Below are positions 31,471 through 53,477 of a stretch of DNA of 64,000 nucleotides, in pieces. Under the pieces are notes generated by a model. It was not told where the DNA came from. It ran no database searches and was given only the letters and a program-made list of their open reading frames with translations. Both the position numbers and the translations under genes were made by a program. The stretch is from Sorghum bicolor (Eukaryota > Streptophyta > Magnoliopsida > Poales > Poaceae). The stretch spans positions 59,625,695-59,689,694 of the forward strand of contig NC_012872.2 of NCBI RefSeq assembly GCF_000003195.3, read 5' to 3'. Positions within the stretch are counted from its first letter, which is position 1; each line of letters starts with the position of its first letter.

Positions 31471-32528
31471 GAAGGGGGGAGGACTGGTTCAACCTGGGTA
31501 AAAAGGACGTGCGCAGCTCGCCGTATAGACCCGGGCGGCTGGGCTCCTTCGCGGTCCACGGCCACGGGGGACTGAACTCTCAACTGAGGGCTTCTCTTCC
31601 TCCGTCGTCTTTTGGAGGGTGGACCTGGAGTGGTGTGGCCGCGGCGGTGAGAGTGCCACGCTGTTGGTCGAGATCGGAGTTACCTGGCCGGAGCGCAGGC
31701 TGTGGCTCGAGACCGTGGACGACGGGGCGGAATTCACGCGTTTCGCCTCGATTCGAGTCGAGCCGAGCTTTGACGACGGGTGATGGTGACCCGTGCCGTG
31801 GTGCCACGGCCCCGTGCCCGCGACCAGACGGGCCGGCCGGGAACGGATGCATTGCGTTGGTCAGGATTCCGGGTGGGTGACGTGGTGTTTTGTTGTGCGA
31901 TATGTGGGGTGGGGTCCCTATTCAGGACAGTTTCCTAGAAGCTGGCGCGCGGAGCGTAACGGAAAATCTGAAGGCAACTGAACTGATCGACCGTGGGGGC
32001 CTGCCTGGGTAGCGACTCCTTGAGTTGGCCGTGTACGCGTGTGAAGGGATCTGTGCTAGGCTTTGCGTTGACAGGTCGTCGTGACTCGTGAGCTAGTGGT
32101 AGCACAGGTCCACTGTCGTTGGTTTGCTCCGTTATGTTAAAGAAGGTGTTTAGGACTGTTCTACTCCATGTTTTTAAAACTATCAATTAATTTGTTCCGA
32201 TCTAGGATAATAAGCTCATGAGCTTGATCTTACTTCACCCTAAACGAAAGAAGACTTCCATATCCAAGTTTCACTCAGACGTAGCTGCCTTCTTTTTGGG
32301 CGTGAAGCAATGTCAAACCAAAATACCCAATAAGCATAAGCATTAGCTCTCCCTGAAGAGGACGTGAAAACACAGAGACAAAGGCATGATCTTTGAATAG
32401 GAAAAAGAATGGATCCGAAGGTCTCAAATCAATTGCCTTATTCGAAAAAAGCCTTCTTTTTTGAAAGATATATCTCGTGTCTGAACTGCATTGTTCCACT
32501 CTGCAAGAAGTCCGAATCCGTCTCTTGC
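31471..32528. other. Intergenic, GC-rich then mixed; possible further plastid fragment
   Basis: 31490-31960 is GC-rich with ORFs on both strands but no recognised protein. 32275-32500 (GGGCGTGAAGCAATGTCAAA, AGCTCTCCCTGAAGAGGACG) resembles, from memory, plastid sequence near the rrn16 3' end, but I am unsure. Confidence 0.35.
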
Positions 32529-32768
32529 ACCTCTACGGTAGAACCCGTCGGGGAGGCCTGAGAGGCGGTGGTTTACCCTATGGCGGATGTCAGCGGTTCG
32601 AGTCCGCTTATCTCCAGCCCGTGAACTTAGCGGATACTATGATAGCACCGAAGGTTGCCAATTTGTCAGTTCGATCTATGATTTTGCATTCATGGATGTT
32701 GATAAGATCCTTCCATTTAGTAGCACCTTAGGATGGCATAGCCTTAACGTTAATGGCGAGGTTCAAAA
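32529..32768 (+). other. Nuclear insertion of plastid DNA: trnA-rrn23 spacer
   Basis: CTACGGTAGAACCCGTCGGG, GGCCTGAGAGGCGGTGGTTT, CAGCGGTTCGAGTCCGCTTA, GTTGATAAGATCC.TCCATTT and TAGCACCTTAGGATGGCATA, in this order, match the plastid spacer just upstream of the 23S rRNA gene. The match stops at GAGGTTCAAA, where rrn23 would begin. It contains several substitutions. It is not a tRNA or rRNA gene. Confidence 0.75.
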
Positions 32769-33569
32769 GCTCACAGTTTTAGCTCCACGTACTAAGTTCG
32801 GAAAAAATAGGTGGAGTTGTAAGAACACCTAAAGAAGTACTCCACAAACGCTTTTGTGGAGCTGCTCTATGTTAAAATTTATAGAGCAGTCCCAAACACT
32901 CTAAGTCGTATTTTTGTTTCGTTCACGCAAGACTTCAATTGCCTATTTTGTTCAATAGTTATTTTGGGGGAAATTTTTTCATTCAAAAATTCAATGGTCC
33001 AACCTGTCGTCATTTTTCTGGATTTTCAATCGTCCTGACAGTTTCAGAGCAGCTGGTCAGGCATGGTGGGTTAACTCAATCACGAACCCGCGGGCGTGAC
33101 GACCAAAACTATCCAAATCCAAACACCTATAATAAACCAACAAAGGTGTGTTCCTACAAGTCGACCGAGAACGAGACTCAGCCTCATATAGCAATTACCA
33201 TCAGACTCGAAAGATGGAACTCTCAGAAAATTTGCAGACTGGTGGTGGCTCAGGTGCGCTTGCATACAAACAGAAAATAATCGCCAGATTGCCCAAAAAA
33301 TTTACATCTATTTAATAAAGGGAAAACTGTACATTATTCGGACTACAAAACCACATGCAGACATGCAAAACATAATAACTGGAGAAGAAAAAGAAACAAT
33401 AGCCGCCAAAACTTTCAACTGTTTATCTATCGTCAAAATATAGAAGGGCTTTCTTTCCTTGATAAGCCCGGTTGTATCTGTTTCTTAGACAACTACAAGA
33501 AGAGTATTTGCTGTGAGCAATTCACAGGATATACTGACGACAACCTAAAACATGCTTCCGTTTATGCTT
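32769..33569. other. Intergenic and 3' UTR of the glutamate synthase gene
   Basis: 32775-32900 has inverted AGCTCCAC / GTGGAGCT and CTCTATGTTAAAATTTATAGAG stems, probably a MITE. About 33300-33569 is likely the GOGAT 3' UTR on the minus strand. No ORF was recognised. Confidence 0.45.
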
Positions 33570-44348
<10,779 letters not shown>

Positions 44349-45215
44349 GGCTCAGCAGCAAGCCTGGGTACCTGCCATGCAACAATCAAACGACGACGAG
44401 CATCAGATGGTATTCGCTTAGCGATTCATCGATCTAGTACGCCATGCAGGCCAAAAAAAAAAAGAACCAGAAATCCGGGAAAAACTAATTAAAAAAGCAC
44501 CGGAAAAACGAGCAGAAAGCTCGAGGCTGTCCCCTTCCCTACGCCCACATGTCAACACCATAAACATCCAGAAGAGATCGTGCGCCCCACTCTGCAGTGT
44601 AACAGAGCACTCCCAAAAAGAATTTTACGAAACAAACGCCTCAGCGGCGGAAACACACGCAGGGATGAACAGATCTACCAACCCCCCGCACGGCGGCGAA
44701 GATTCCTCCGCCGCCGCCGCGACACGGCAGATTCACGAATGAGCGCACGCACGGAGGACGCAGAATCAAACATCAACGGATCGAAATAAATAAAAACAAC
44801 GAGACGGCCGCGCATGCCACCAACCACGCACGCACGCTACAGCCGAACCAAACCGCCAAGTTGCAATCCCGTCGGATTTTTTAGCGTCTCGCGGGTCCTG
44901 GGAAGCAGGGGGTGCAGGGAGCGGGTACCTCTCGCTCTCTCCGTCTAGCCTGACGGAACCGGTGGCTGCGGGCTCACGGCCGCGTTGTGGCTCCGACCTT
45001 TTCTCCGCCGCTACTTCGCGACTCACGCCCAGGGATCGGTGTGTCTTAGATTTTGGCTGCACAGCCCACGCTCGTCCCCGGCGGCGGCGCGGCGCGGCGG
45101 GGAGGGGGTCGGTGTCGTGGATTGGTGGGAGCGGGACGCCGCCTCCGTCGCGAGGTGCCCTTCCTCCCGAGCGTCGCTCGCCTTCCTTGACCTCTCTCTC
45201 CCCCTGGTTAGTATA
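44349..45215 (-). promoter_or_regulatory. GOGAT 5' UTR with intron
   Basis: On the minus strand CATGGCAG|GTACC at 44371 is an acceptor 23 nt before the ATG, and GAGAG|GTACCC at 44929/44928 is a matching donor. This implies a 5'-UTR intron of about 557 bp (44372-44928) and a leader exon 44929 to about 45215. Inferred from splice signals and the TATA position; no transcript evidence. Confidence 0.55.
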
Positions 45216-45244
45216 GGGCGTTGGGGAGCATTCGGCGCCCCTGC

Positions 45245-45251
45245 ATTTATA
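45245..45251 (-). promoter_or_regulatory. TATA box of the GOGAT gene
   Basis: Minus strand CTATAAATGCAG, a near-consensus plant TATA box in GC-rich surroundings. Transcription would start near 45215-45220, agreeing with the leader exon deduced from splice sites. Confidence 0.65.
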
Positions 45252-45259
45252 GAGGGAGG

Positions 45260-46505
45260 GAGGGTGGTGGTGATGAGCTCGCCCTCGCCGCGCCTGCCTG
45301 CCAACCCACCAGCCCCGCTCTCCTCGTCTCGCGTCGCGTCCCCACGCGCGGAGATGGCCCCCACTGCCTATATTTTCGCCCCTGATATTCTCACAAATTT
45401 TGTACTACCCTTTTTGTTTATTCTTTATTTATTTGTTATTTTAAGTGTTTTTTCCTGTTGTTAGGTGATGGTATCTGTACTATATTTCGTATGGGTCCCC
45501 GCCAGAATCAGGATTCATGGTAGTGGGCACACCCCGTTGTATCCTTACCTTTTTTTTTTGTTTGAATCTAGGCACAAATCGTTAGCAACGTGGTGTGGTG
45601 GAAAAAAAGGAAATGTGTTACCAAATCATACTCAGTATGTAGCCATATGGTATTTATTTAAGATATCTTTTTGGAGGAACTTATTTAGGTTGACAGTCAG
45701 AGCACGTCACTGCCACCGCCACCGCTTAAGGTGCGGCGCCGATTTTGGCCGCCACACTTAAGCCAACTGCGAAAAACTATGGGTGCCGTAGTTATTTCAC
45801 CAACCAAACAACTTATTCGGTGGCACGCCTAAGCTTCAGTGTGGCATCCTATGGCGAGAAACCAAACATGCCCTTATTTTGACATAGTCAAGCATATAAT
45901 TTTAATGACTTATTTAATGAATGATCTTCTTATTGAGCGAGCTATTTTGTCAATCATATTTATATATCCAACTTTTTTGCCAATGATAGGTTGCTAGAAC
46001 TCATACATATGAATCATGCATGAAATAAGCACTTCAGGAAAATGGAATCTCAGGGGCAATGTGTAAGATGTGTATATATCCATGTGAATGGTTAGTTTTT
46101 TTAAGTTTGAGTAAAGTTCAAGCTCTCTTCGTTTCGTGACTTTTCTCCTCTAAATCCTAGATTCATTATGTATGCCATTACCATTTCCCCACTCGCAGTC
46201 CCTTTTGATTTGGCAAAACATGTCCCCTCTCTCACAGTGAACACTGGAACAAAAAGAAGAGGCATTTTAGAAAGAAAAAAAATGGAGGAAGAGCGATAAG
46301 AGGATCTCGAACTTATCACTTTTTACTTGGCACTATTGAAGAAAAGAGGATACAACATCTCATTTTACCTTAGTATATAAAATCACGTGTGAGTGTGACA
46401 TGGACGTTATGTATTCTCTAATTATATGCATTTTAGGTGCGAAGGGAAGGAGACGACAGGGCCAAAATACCCTTTGTGCTAGGTGAGCAATTGCATCACC
46501 TAATT
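45260..46505. other. Intergenic upstream of GOGAT, no gene recognised
   Basis: The GC-rich part up to 45360 belongs to the GOGAT promoter. From 45690 to 45880 there is a MITE-like piece ending CAAACATGCCCTT. The rest is AT-rich and has no recognised ORF. Confidence 0.4.
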
Positions 46506-46803
46506 TGGGGGTGTTTAGTTCTTATTTTTTCCAAAAAAATTAGGTTTTGGTCTATCATTTTGCAAAATGGAATTAAACATCATGTAAAAAATTTGGCAAA
46601 AAGGTAGTTATTCTCCATTTTGGATTTTGGCCTCAAGAGGGCAAAAAAACCCAAAATGAGCCTCAAGAGGCTTCATGAGGACAATAAATTTTGTATTTTG
46701 GATGGAACTAAATATGACCTTGAAAATTTTGACATTTTGCATTTCATCACTCCAGAGTAGTTGGCATTTTGCATTTTGGATTCTACGGGGAACTAAACAC
46801 CCT
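46506..46803. repeat. MITE with GGGTGTTTAGTTC ends
   Basis: GGGGGTGTTTAGTTCTTATT at the left and GGGGAACTAAACACCCTC at the right are inverted; internal CATTTTGGATTTTGG and CATTTTGCATTTTGGATT segments are AT-rich. Non-coding. Confidence 0.65.
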
Positions 46804-47796
46804 CTTCATAGAATAATTCCCCCCTTTTGCTTTTCATCACACAAATTCCCATTCAGCTTTTTTTCATGGGATCAAAACAGGACCTTAATAAAAAAAGGAC
46901 TACCACATGATCTTTCAAATTTTAAATAAATGTATATAAGAAACTATAAACACTATATGTAGTCATCAAAATGGATGACCTCACAAACAAAGGAACATAG
47001 GAGTAGACGAGTCGTATACTACAGTACAAGAAGAGATGGAGGACAAAAGGTGCAATTCGCCAATTCCTTATCTCCAAAGGGATGCTTTCGAAAGAATCTT
47101 TTTGACCAGAAATATAAAATCAGAAGACGGTTACAATTTTGCACTCTTCTGTTTGCCATAGCAGCAGCGCGGGCCCACGGCCAGATCAGACGGGACGGGG
47201 ACTTGTGCTGTCCACAGCCCCCGCCGCGCACCCCCACAGCAAACCACAGCCGCCGGATGTATGTGGGGCCCAGGATCCGACGGCTGCGATCCGACCCCCG
47301 CGGCCCCGCGCCGCGGCCGCTGCCGCCTGCCGCCGTCGATGCGGAGAGCCACAACCGCTTTGGAGATCACTACGCCCCCTAGTTTGTCGCCCTTATCTTG
47401 TATGATTATTTTATTTATTATTTATTTATTTACCATTATCTCTACGGTGGATGGATTTGGATTAATTAAACGCCCGTGTAAAAATCCGGAACCTTGTTTT
47501 TATCCGACGCTAGTGGCCTACTCCGTCGCCTCTTGGCCTGTCCCGAGCGCAGAGCCAGAGAGAGTGGCAGGCCTAGGTAGCCGCGCATGCACCCGGATAC
47601 AAAAGCGGGCGAGGGGCCTGTTTGGGGCCCACGTGTCGGGCAGGGTAGGTGCTTTCTGGGGAGAGCTGCTTCTGCACGTGTTCTTCCCCCGCTATGGTGA
47701 GCCCTGTAGATCCCATATACCTGACCAAAAATACTGAGCACACCCAACGCACGTTGGTTTGAATGGTGGTTCAAAGAAAAAGATTGCTCCATGTAA
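46804..47796. other. Intergenic, GC-rich island without a recognised gene
   Basis: 47160-47390 and 47500-47700 are GC-rich with overlapping ORFs on both strands, none with a recognisable family. They could be a promoter or first exon of an undetected gene, but no downstream exons were recognised. Confidence 0.4.
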
Positions 47797-48142
47797 GGCC
47801 CTGTTTAGTTCCCCACCCAAAAATTTTTCATCCATCCCATCGAATCTTTGGACACATACATGGAACATTAAATGTAGATAAAAAAATAAACTAATTACAC
47901 AGTTTAGTTGAGAATCGCGAGACGAATCTTTTAAGCCTAGTTACTTCATGATTAGCCTTAAGTGCTACAGTAACCCACATATGCTAATGACAGATTAATT
48001 ATGTTTAATAAATTTGTCTTGCAGTTTCCTAACGAGCTATGTAATTTATTTTTTTATTAGTTTCTAAAAACCTCTCCCGACATTCTTCCGACACATCCGA
48101 TGTGACACCCAAAAAATTTTCGTTCTCAATCTAAACAGGCCC
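47797..48142. repeat. GGCCTTGTTTAGTT-family MITE, copy 1
   Basis: GGCCCTGTTTAGTTCCCCACC at the left and the inverted TCAATCTAAACAGGCC at the right. The internal GAGACGAATCTTTTAAGCCT and GTGCTACAGTAA blocks are shared with the other copies in this window. Confidence 0.8.
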
Positions 48143-49706
48143 TTAAGTTGAAGTAACCATGCGTTAAAATATTTTGCAACGCAGGCTACTAGACAAACGG
48201 TAGTTAAAGCTGATCCTGTAAGCATGCTTTTTCTTTGAGTAGTATCTCAGGGCAGAGCAGCCCTCTCCCCAACGCAGTTTTTAGTGGTAGTTTCTACTGC
48301 TTCTGCAAGCTGCTCTGCGACTCTGCAAGCTACTACTGCTGCTGAGTTGTGACTCGTGTTCCGACGTGGACGTCTGAGGCTAACATCCAGCGTGGCGCGT
48401 TGGGGACGCCCTAAGCGCACACGGGAGCTCCAAAGCCTCAGAATTGTGCGGTTCTCCAGCTGAGCTAGCCTCCAATTGTGCTTTTGCATCATGATAATTA
48501 TACACTTAGCATAGTACGTAATGAACCCGGTCCTGAATAATGCTCCGGAACTTTTGTTTAGTTCTGGTTAAAGTTACATGCACTTATGTAGTATGATTTG
48601 TTAAACATTATATTTTTTTGAGTTAGGTGCGCTAATTTTAAGAACTCACAATTTTACCCAACAAGAATGCATTCAATGTGTGTCCTGGTTAAAGTTACCA
48701 AGCATGGTACAATTAGTGGCGGAGCTCGAACAAATTCGAGATAGTGTGTTTGCCTTATGGGTGCAAGAATTTATGATTTGTGGGTGCAATTATGCTAAAA
48801 AATTGACATTTATCACTATTTTTTTATTTTTTATGTGGGTGCGGCCACATCCACAGTGCTCCATGTAGCTCCGCCCCTGGGTACAATCAATATACTCCTT
48901 TTGCTTTGTTCATAAAAAATGTTGTAACACTCATATCACTACCAGTGCTCTTGTTTAGTCAAGTGGCACTAAATTCTTAATAAAAAAAGTGGCAACACAT
49001 CACTTGTGTACAACCCCAAAGATCAATTTGCTATGTTCTGCCAATCCTTATTTATATCTTTTTAAAACTCGAAAGAGAAGTCAACCCAACTATCTCATGA
49101 ATATTGTTTTCAAGATAGGGAAACATATTATAGCATGCTCGTACCATCAATAAGGGTAAAAAGTAAACGAGCAACTTCATCAATGGGGATTGACATGCTA
49201 TAAGTGGTATTGCCTTTCTTGTTCTTCTCTTCTTTTTTCTGAAAACAATGTAATTGTTATAGTAATATATCTAATCTATCCGTCAATGCTTTTTACTTGA
49301 GCTAATAGATATGTAGTTCTTGGGAACTTTAAATATATAATACCCAAAGGTGGCCCATTGTTGAATAGGATGAATTTGATCGTGACAACCCATTAGATGA
49401 CCTAGATAGCTTGTATGTTGAGATAGAAAGCTAGTTAGTTTGCTCTTATAAGATATATAGATACAGATACTGATAAAACAGATATAGATATAGATATAGA
49501 TATAGATATGAACCACTAAACTAAAAGTATTGTAATATGAAAGTGCATACTTAATTACATCTATACTTTCATGTTGATGCATAAATAATAGTACTTTGGA
49601 TATAAGATTGGCTACTGATAGTATTGTATAAGCTATAATTGTTTTCCAAGTGGTCCCTTGAATATTACTTATGTGTTGATTTTAAGTGTTTCAAAGTGAT
49701 AATAAG
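48143..49706. other. Intergenic, no gene recognised
   Basis: Contains short ORFs only. A hexanucleotide ATAGAT microsatellite lies at about 49483-49510. 48240-48490 is mildly GC-rich with no recognised domain. Confidence 0.4.
49483..49510. repeat. (ATAGAT)n microsatellite
   Basis: Four to five uninterrupted ATAGAT units after a looser ATAGATACAGAT stretch. Confidence 0.85.
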
Positions 49707-50016
49707 TATTCCCTCTGTCAAGTATCTAAGTCACTAGACGAACAGCTTGGCAAAAGACTGACTTGATCCTCACTAATTAGTTAGTTTAGTTGTTAACTTA
49801 CTTACTTATTTTTCTAGGAATGCATAGTTTAAAGATTCTGGCTACCAATTACATGAGTTACTTTGAGCAAGATGATATTTGAAATATATGCATGGATGCA
49901 TACATGGATGGGGTTTAAATGGCAAACACATATGGATGGGTTGAGCAATCCAAAATACCTTGTGATCTGGGACAATTTAGAACCTCTAATACCTTGTATT
50001 TAGGATAGAAGGAGTA
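49707..50016. repeat. Possible degraded Stowaway-like repeat
   Basis: TATTCCCTCTGTCAAGTATC at the left and GATAGAAGGAGTA at the right resemble diverged CTCCCTC-type ends. The interior is not clearly inverted, so the assignment is weak. Confidence 0.35.
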
Positions 50017-50432
50017 GATTTTACTCAAAAAATAGTTGTATAAGTGTAAATGTCATCTTTCCATCTCTATAGCTACATTACAATAATTTCTTTACTTAGA
50101 AATTGAATCTATTGACTACGAGCAAATCCAAAACATTGTCTATCTGTGCCTAGATGAATTATGTATTGTCTTATCTTTGGTTGCCTAAGTTTGCAATAGC
50201 AACATTTAATCAAAAGAAAATTCATAAGAGAGTCAAGCATCCATGGATATAGTATGGTTCAAATTAAACATCACAGATATCTTATCTTTATCCCTAGAAA
50301 TATCCAACTTCGATAAAGACTACATTTATGGTTCCAAAAACCCATGAGGCTAAGCATGTGCCGATGCGTGCACTGGGTGGGTCGTGGTCATGGCCCGTGC
50401 AACAAGATGACATGGCTATGCTCGCTTCTTCT

Positions 50433-50570
50433 TTCTAAATTTTAGCTAGCTAAAATTATTTTAGTTACTCTTGGACGACTAACGAGACTAAATTATTTTA
50501 GCTCATTTTTAGTTAGTGTGTTTGTAAGTTTAGCTGACTAAAATTTAGCAAATAGAACCAAACATCCCCT
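50433..50570. repeat. MITE with TTAGCTA / GGTTCTATTTGC ends, left-truncated
   Basis: TAAATTTTAGCTAGCTAAAA on the left pairs with GACTAAAATTTAGCAAATAG on the right, which ends AACCAAACATCCCC. A related element is at 56771-56925. Confidence 0.6.
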
Positions 50571-50695
50571 AACTAAACCAACTTTTGCGAAACCTTTTAC
50601 GGTGAATTTACGCGAATCGCTATCGATGCTTTTAATTTGGTCCAAAAGAAAAAGACTACCCTACCTGTACTGTACTGTATACCGGACATGCATTA

Positions 50696-51951
50696 GGGCA
50701 GTCCCAATGGCTAGTTTCCAGGAGTAGTTTTCAAGAAAGAAAAAAAAGTAATTAATATTAATAGAAACCATCCTTCTCAACCCATGGTTTCTATATTAAT
50801 GTCCATATAAAGAATAACTTAAATACAACACAAAAAGGAGATAGATCAACTGTGGCAAATTTTTCTGCAGCTAACATGACGACACAATAGTAGCCATCGT
50901 GACCACACTTGACAAAGAAACTGACCACACTTGACAAATATTCAGAACTGCTAAACCATACTGACATTATTCAAAAAACAACATACTAGATGCACCATAC
51001 CCTTCAGTCGGAGAGGCCATAGGAGATGGGCCTGTCCACCATGCAGAAAATCCGGCAAGCTAAACACTTACAGTTGCTTTTCATTAGATGATTTCAGTCA
51101 ATAGACAAAAACACTAATTAAACAAGATTCTAAAGTCCAACTATCCAAAAGCTAAAAGACCTGTAAATTTGAAGAACAAAAAACCTATAAATCCAACTAT
51201 CCATGGCAAGGCAGGTAGCTATCATAGCACACAACAAGACAAGCAACTAACACAACATGCAGCAAGGCAAGCAGCTAGCAAGGACCGCCGGCGGCCGGCA
51301 GCTTGCGCTGAGCGTCTAAGCGTCAGCCGAGTCAGACAACCAGCAAGGGCCTCGCCGTCAAGGGGCTATGGCATCGGGCATTGCCGGACTTGCTGCATCA
51401 ACATTGAGGGATTGGGGATCGAGACCATATTGGGTCCAACAGCAAGGGCGATAGGAGCACGAGTGCCTCGTCTAAATCTTGAGCTCTGATTTCTCGTCAG
51501 GTGATTCATTTTCTCAGACTTGGGATGGATTGGGGCAGAGGAGGCTAGGTCTTCACCTCTACTGATTCCAGAGAACAAGTGTTTAGATTGGGGCACGGAG
51601 GAAGGGAGCATGGGAGACGGAGTCAAGCTCGTGCAGGTGATAGAGAGCTCATGCGGGAGATTGGGAAAAGCGCAGGAGATCGAGGGTGAGCTCGCACCAA
51701 GAGTCTACGCAGCGGCGGCGGAGGCATGGCGCAGCGGATTGGATGGAAACGAGCAGTGTCTCCCCAACGAGGTTTGGGCAGTTTCTTACGGTCTCGGTAC
51801 GAGCGTCGACTTCGTTTCCTATAGTAGAAATCGTTTCTCTGTTTTGTGCTCTCTCTCCTCATTAATTCTTTTGCCACATCAGCAAAAAGCTGAGCTATCA
51901 AGATAATTAATAGACATAGAAACCACCATAAATACACCATTGGGACTGCCC
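50696..51951. mobile_element. Non-autonomous Harbinger-like element, 1256 bp, with GC-rich cargo
   Basis: Inverted ends GGGCAGTCCCAATGG and CCATTGGGACTGCCC, perfect over 15 bp, flanked by TTA on both sides (50693-50695, 51952-51954). The interior from about 51280 to 51880 is GC-richer and has overlapping ORFs on both strands (106 aa and 128 aa on plus) without recognised domains. No DDE transposase was seen. The cargo may be a captured gene piece or element-specific sequence. Confidence 0.75.
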
Positions 51952-51954
51952 TTA

Positions 51955-52862
51955 TACTAACCTACAAGTCAGTAGTCACCGTCTTGTTTCCTCCTTTTAT
52001 TTTCCCGAATGCCCCGTCCCGGGCCCCTAACTCAACGGATCAAGTATTCCATTGGCTCTTGAGTACAAGCAAGAGACGGTGCTGATTGGGGCCGTGGTCA
52101 AGGGGTCCCGTGGCATTTGACAAGCTGCCATGCAAGCGATGACCACGTTCGAGCCATGGACCCCATGCAATGTGCAGGCCTGGGGTCCCCACGGTGGCAC
52201 GGTGTAAAACATGGCAGCACTGAGCATTGCCATGATGCCATCTGCGAGTGCTCCCCCTGGCTCATGGCCACGGGCAGAACGGGCACGCATACTTGTTGGT
52301 GCATTCCCCATTCCATGAGCGTTTTTGGGGGCTGTTTGCGCCGTCTGCTCCTGCGTGATGCTGGGGGCAGCTGGCTGCTGTGCTGGTCACGGAAGCGAAG
52401 CGATTTCTACAGTGCGACCGGACGGTGCGCTCACACGTGACGCTCGCCTGGCCTGTCTGACACCCTCTCCACTCCTGCTTGGGCCGCAGCGTCGGGTGCT
52501 GCACCTCTCTTGTTTTAGCAAATAACACTTGGAAAGACGTGATGCATCCTATGAAAATAAACAAGTTCGAAGAAAAACACTATTATACTACTAGTACTAC
52601 TATAAGTGCTTTGATTTGAAATATCATACATTTGGAGAAGTTGATCGAGGTCTGTGGATCGGTGATCTTTTGAAAGAGACAATTGCCAGATCGATGTGTA
52701 GATCCAAGGACTACTTTGCCGTGTCATAAAAGAAAAGAAAGAGGGTGCCCACTTGCTGATTTGTCGCCAATTCCCATGCTTATTTCTAAAATTTCACCGT
52801 TTCCAAGGCAAATATGCCGCTAACTTTCACATGGCATCATCCGTGTGCTGAACTGCAGATTA
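51955..52862. other. Intergenic, no gene recognised
   Basis: 52030-52520 is GC-rich; ORFs exist on both strands but carry no recognisable family. Nothing else was seen. Confidence 0.35.
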
Positions 52863-53094
52863 GGCCTTGTTTAGTTGGCAAAAATTTTGGATTTTGGATA
52901 CTGTAGCATTTTCGTTTGTTTGTGATAAATATTGTCCAATCATATACTAATTAGGGTCCAAAGATCCATCTCGCGATTTACAGGTAAACTGTGTAATTAG
53001 TTTTTGTTTTCGTCTAAATTTAATACTTCATGCATATGCCACAAGATTCGATGTGACGGTGAATCTTGAAATTTTTTGAGAACTAAACAAGGCC
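52863..53094. repeat. GGCCTTGTTTAGTT-family MITE, copy 2
   Basis: GGCCTTGTTTAGTTGGCAAAA and inverted GAACTAAACAAGGCC, 232 bp, with the internal ATTCGATGTGACGGTGAATC block. Flanked by TTA/TTA. Confidence 0.85.
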
Positions 53095-53272
53095 TTACTA
53101 TCTCGATGTGATACGAAACTTTCCAGTTTACATGAGCTCCATAGTTAGGGGAATGAACCACAGATGATACTTCATAAAGAGTACGAGATTCAAATATAGA
53201 GTAAGCACTACAATAGAATAGGCAACTAATGTTGAACTATCACTATCAGTAGTTTTTAAAACATGTCTCTAA

Positions 53273-53477
53273 GGGCACTCACAATGCAAGACTCTATCAC
53301 AGAGTCCAAGACACTTAATTACATATTATTTATGGTATTTTGCTGATGTGGCAGCATATTTATTGAAGAAAGAGGTAGAAAAAATAAGACTTCAAGTCTT
53401 ATTTAGACTCCAAGTCCACATTGTTCGAGGTAATAAATAACTTTAGACTCTATGATAGAGTCTGCATTGTGAGTGCC
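53273..53477. repeat. Tourist-like MITE, second copy of the 9620-9813 family
   Basis: GGGCACTCACAATGC at the left, GCATTGTGAGTGCC at the right, with TAA on both sides. It differs from the first copy mainly by an extra TCTATGATAG near the right end, which restores the full inverted repeat. Confidence 0.82.

Noticed and set aside
32529..32768. tRNA-like GGTTCGAGTCC signature suggesting a tRNA gene
   Set aside because: The sequence is part of the plastid trnA-rrn23 spacer; no acceptor stem or anticodon arm can be formed around it.
47261..47737. 158-aa plus ORF in a GC island
   Set aside because: No conserved motif; overlapping open frames on the other strand; not supported by neighbouring exons.
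51169..51906. ORFs of 106 and 128 aa as host genes
   Set aside because: Both lie between the inverted ends of a transposable element and have no recognised family; kept only as possible cargo.
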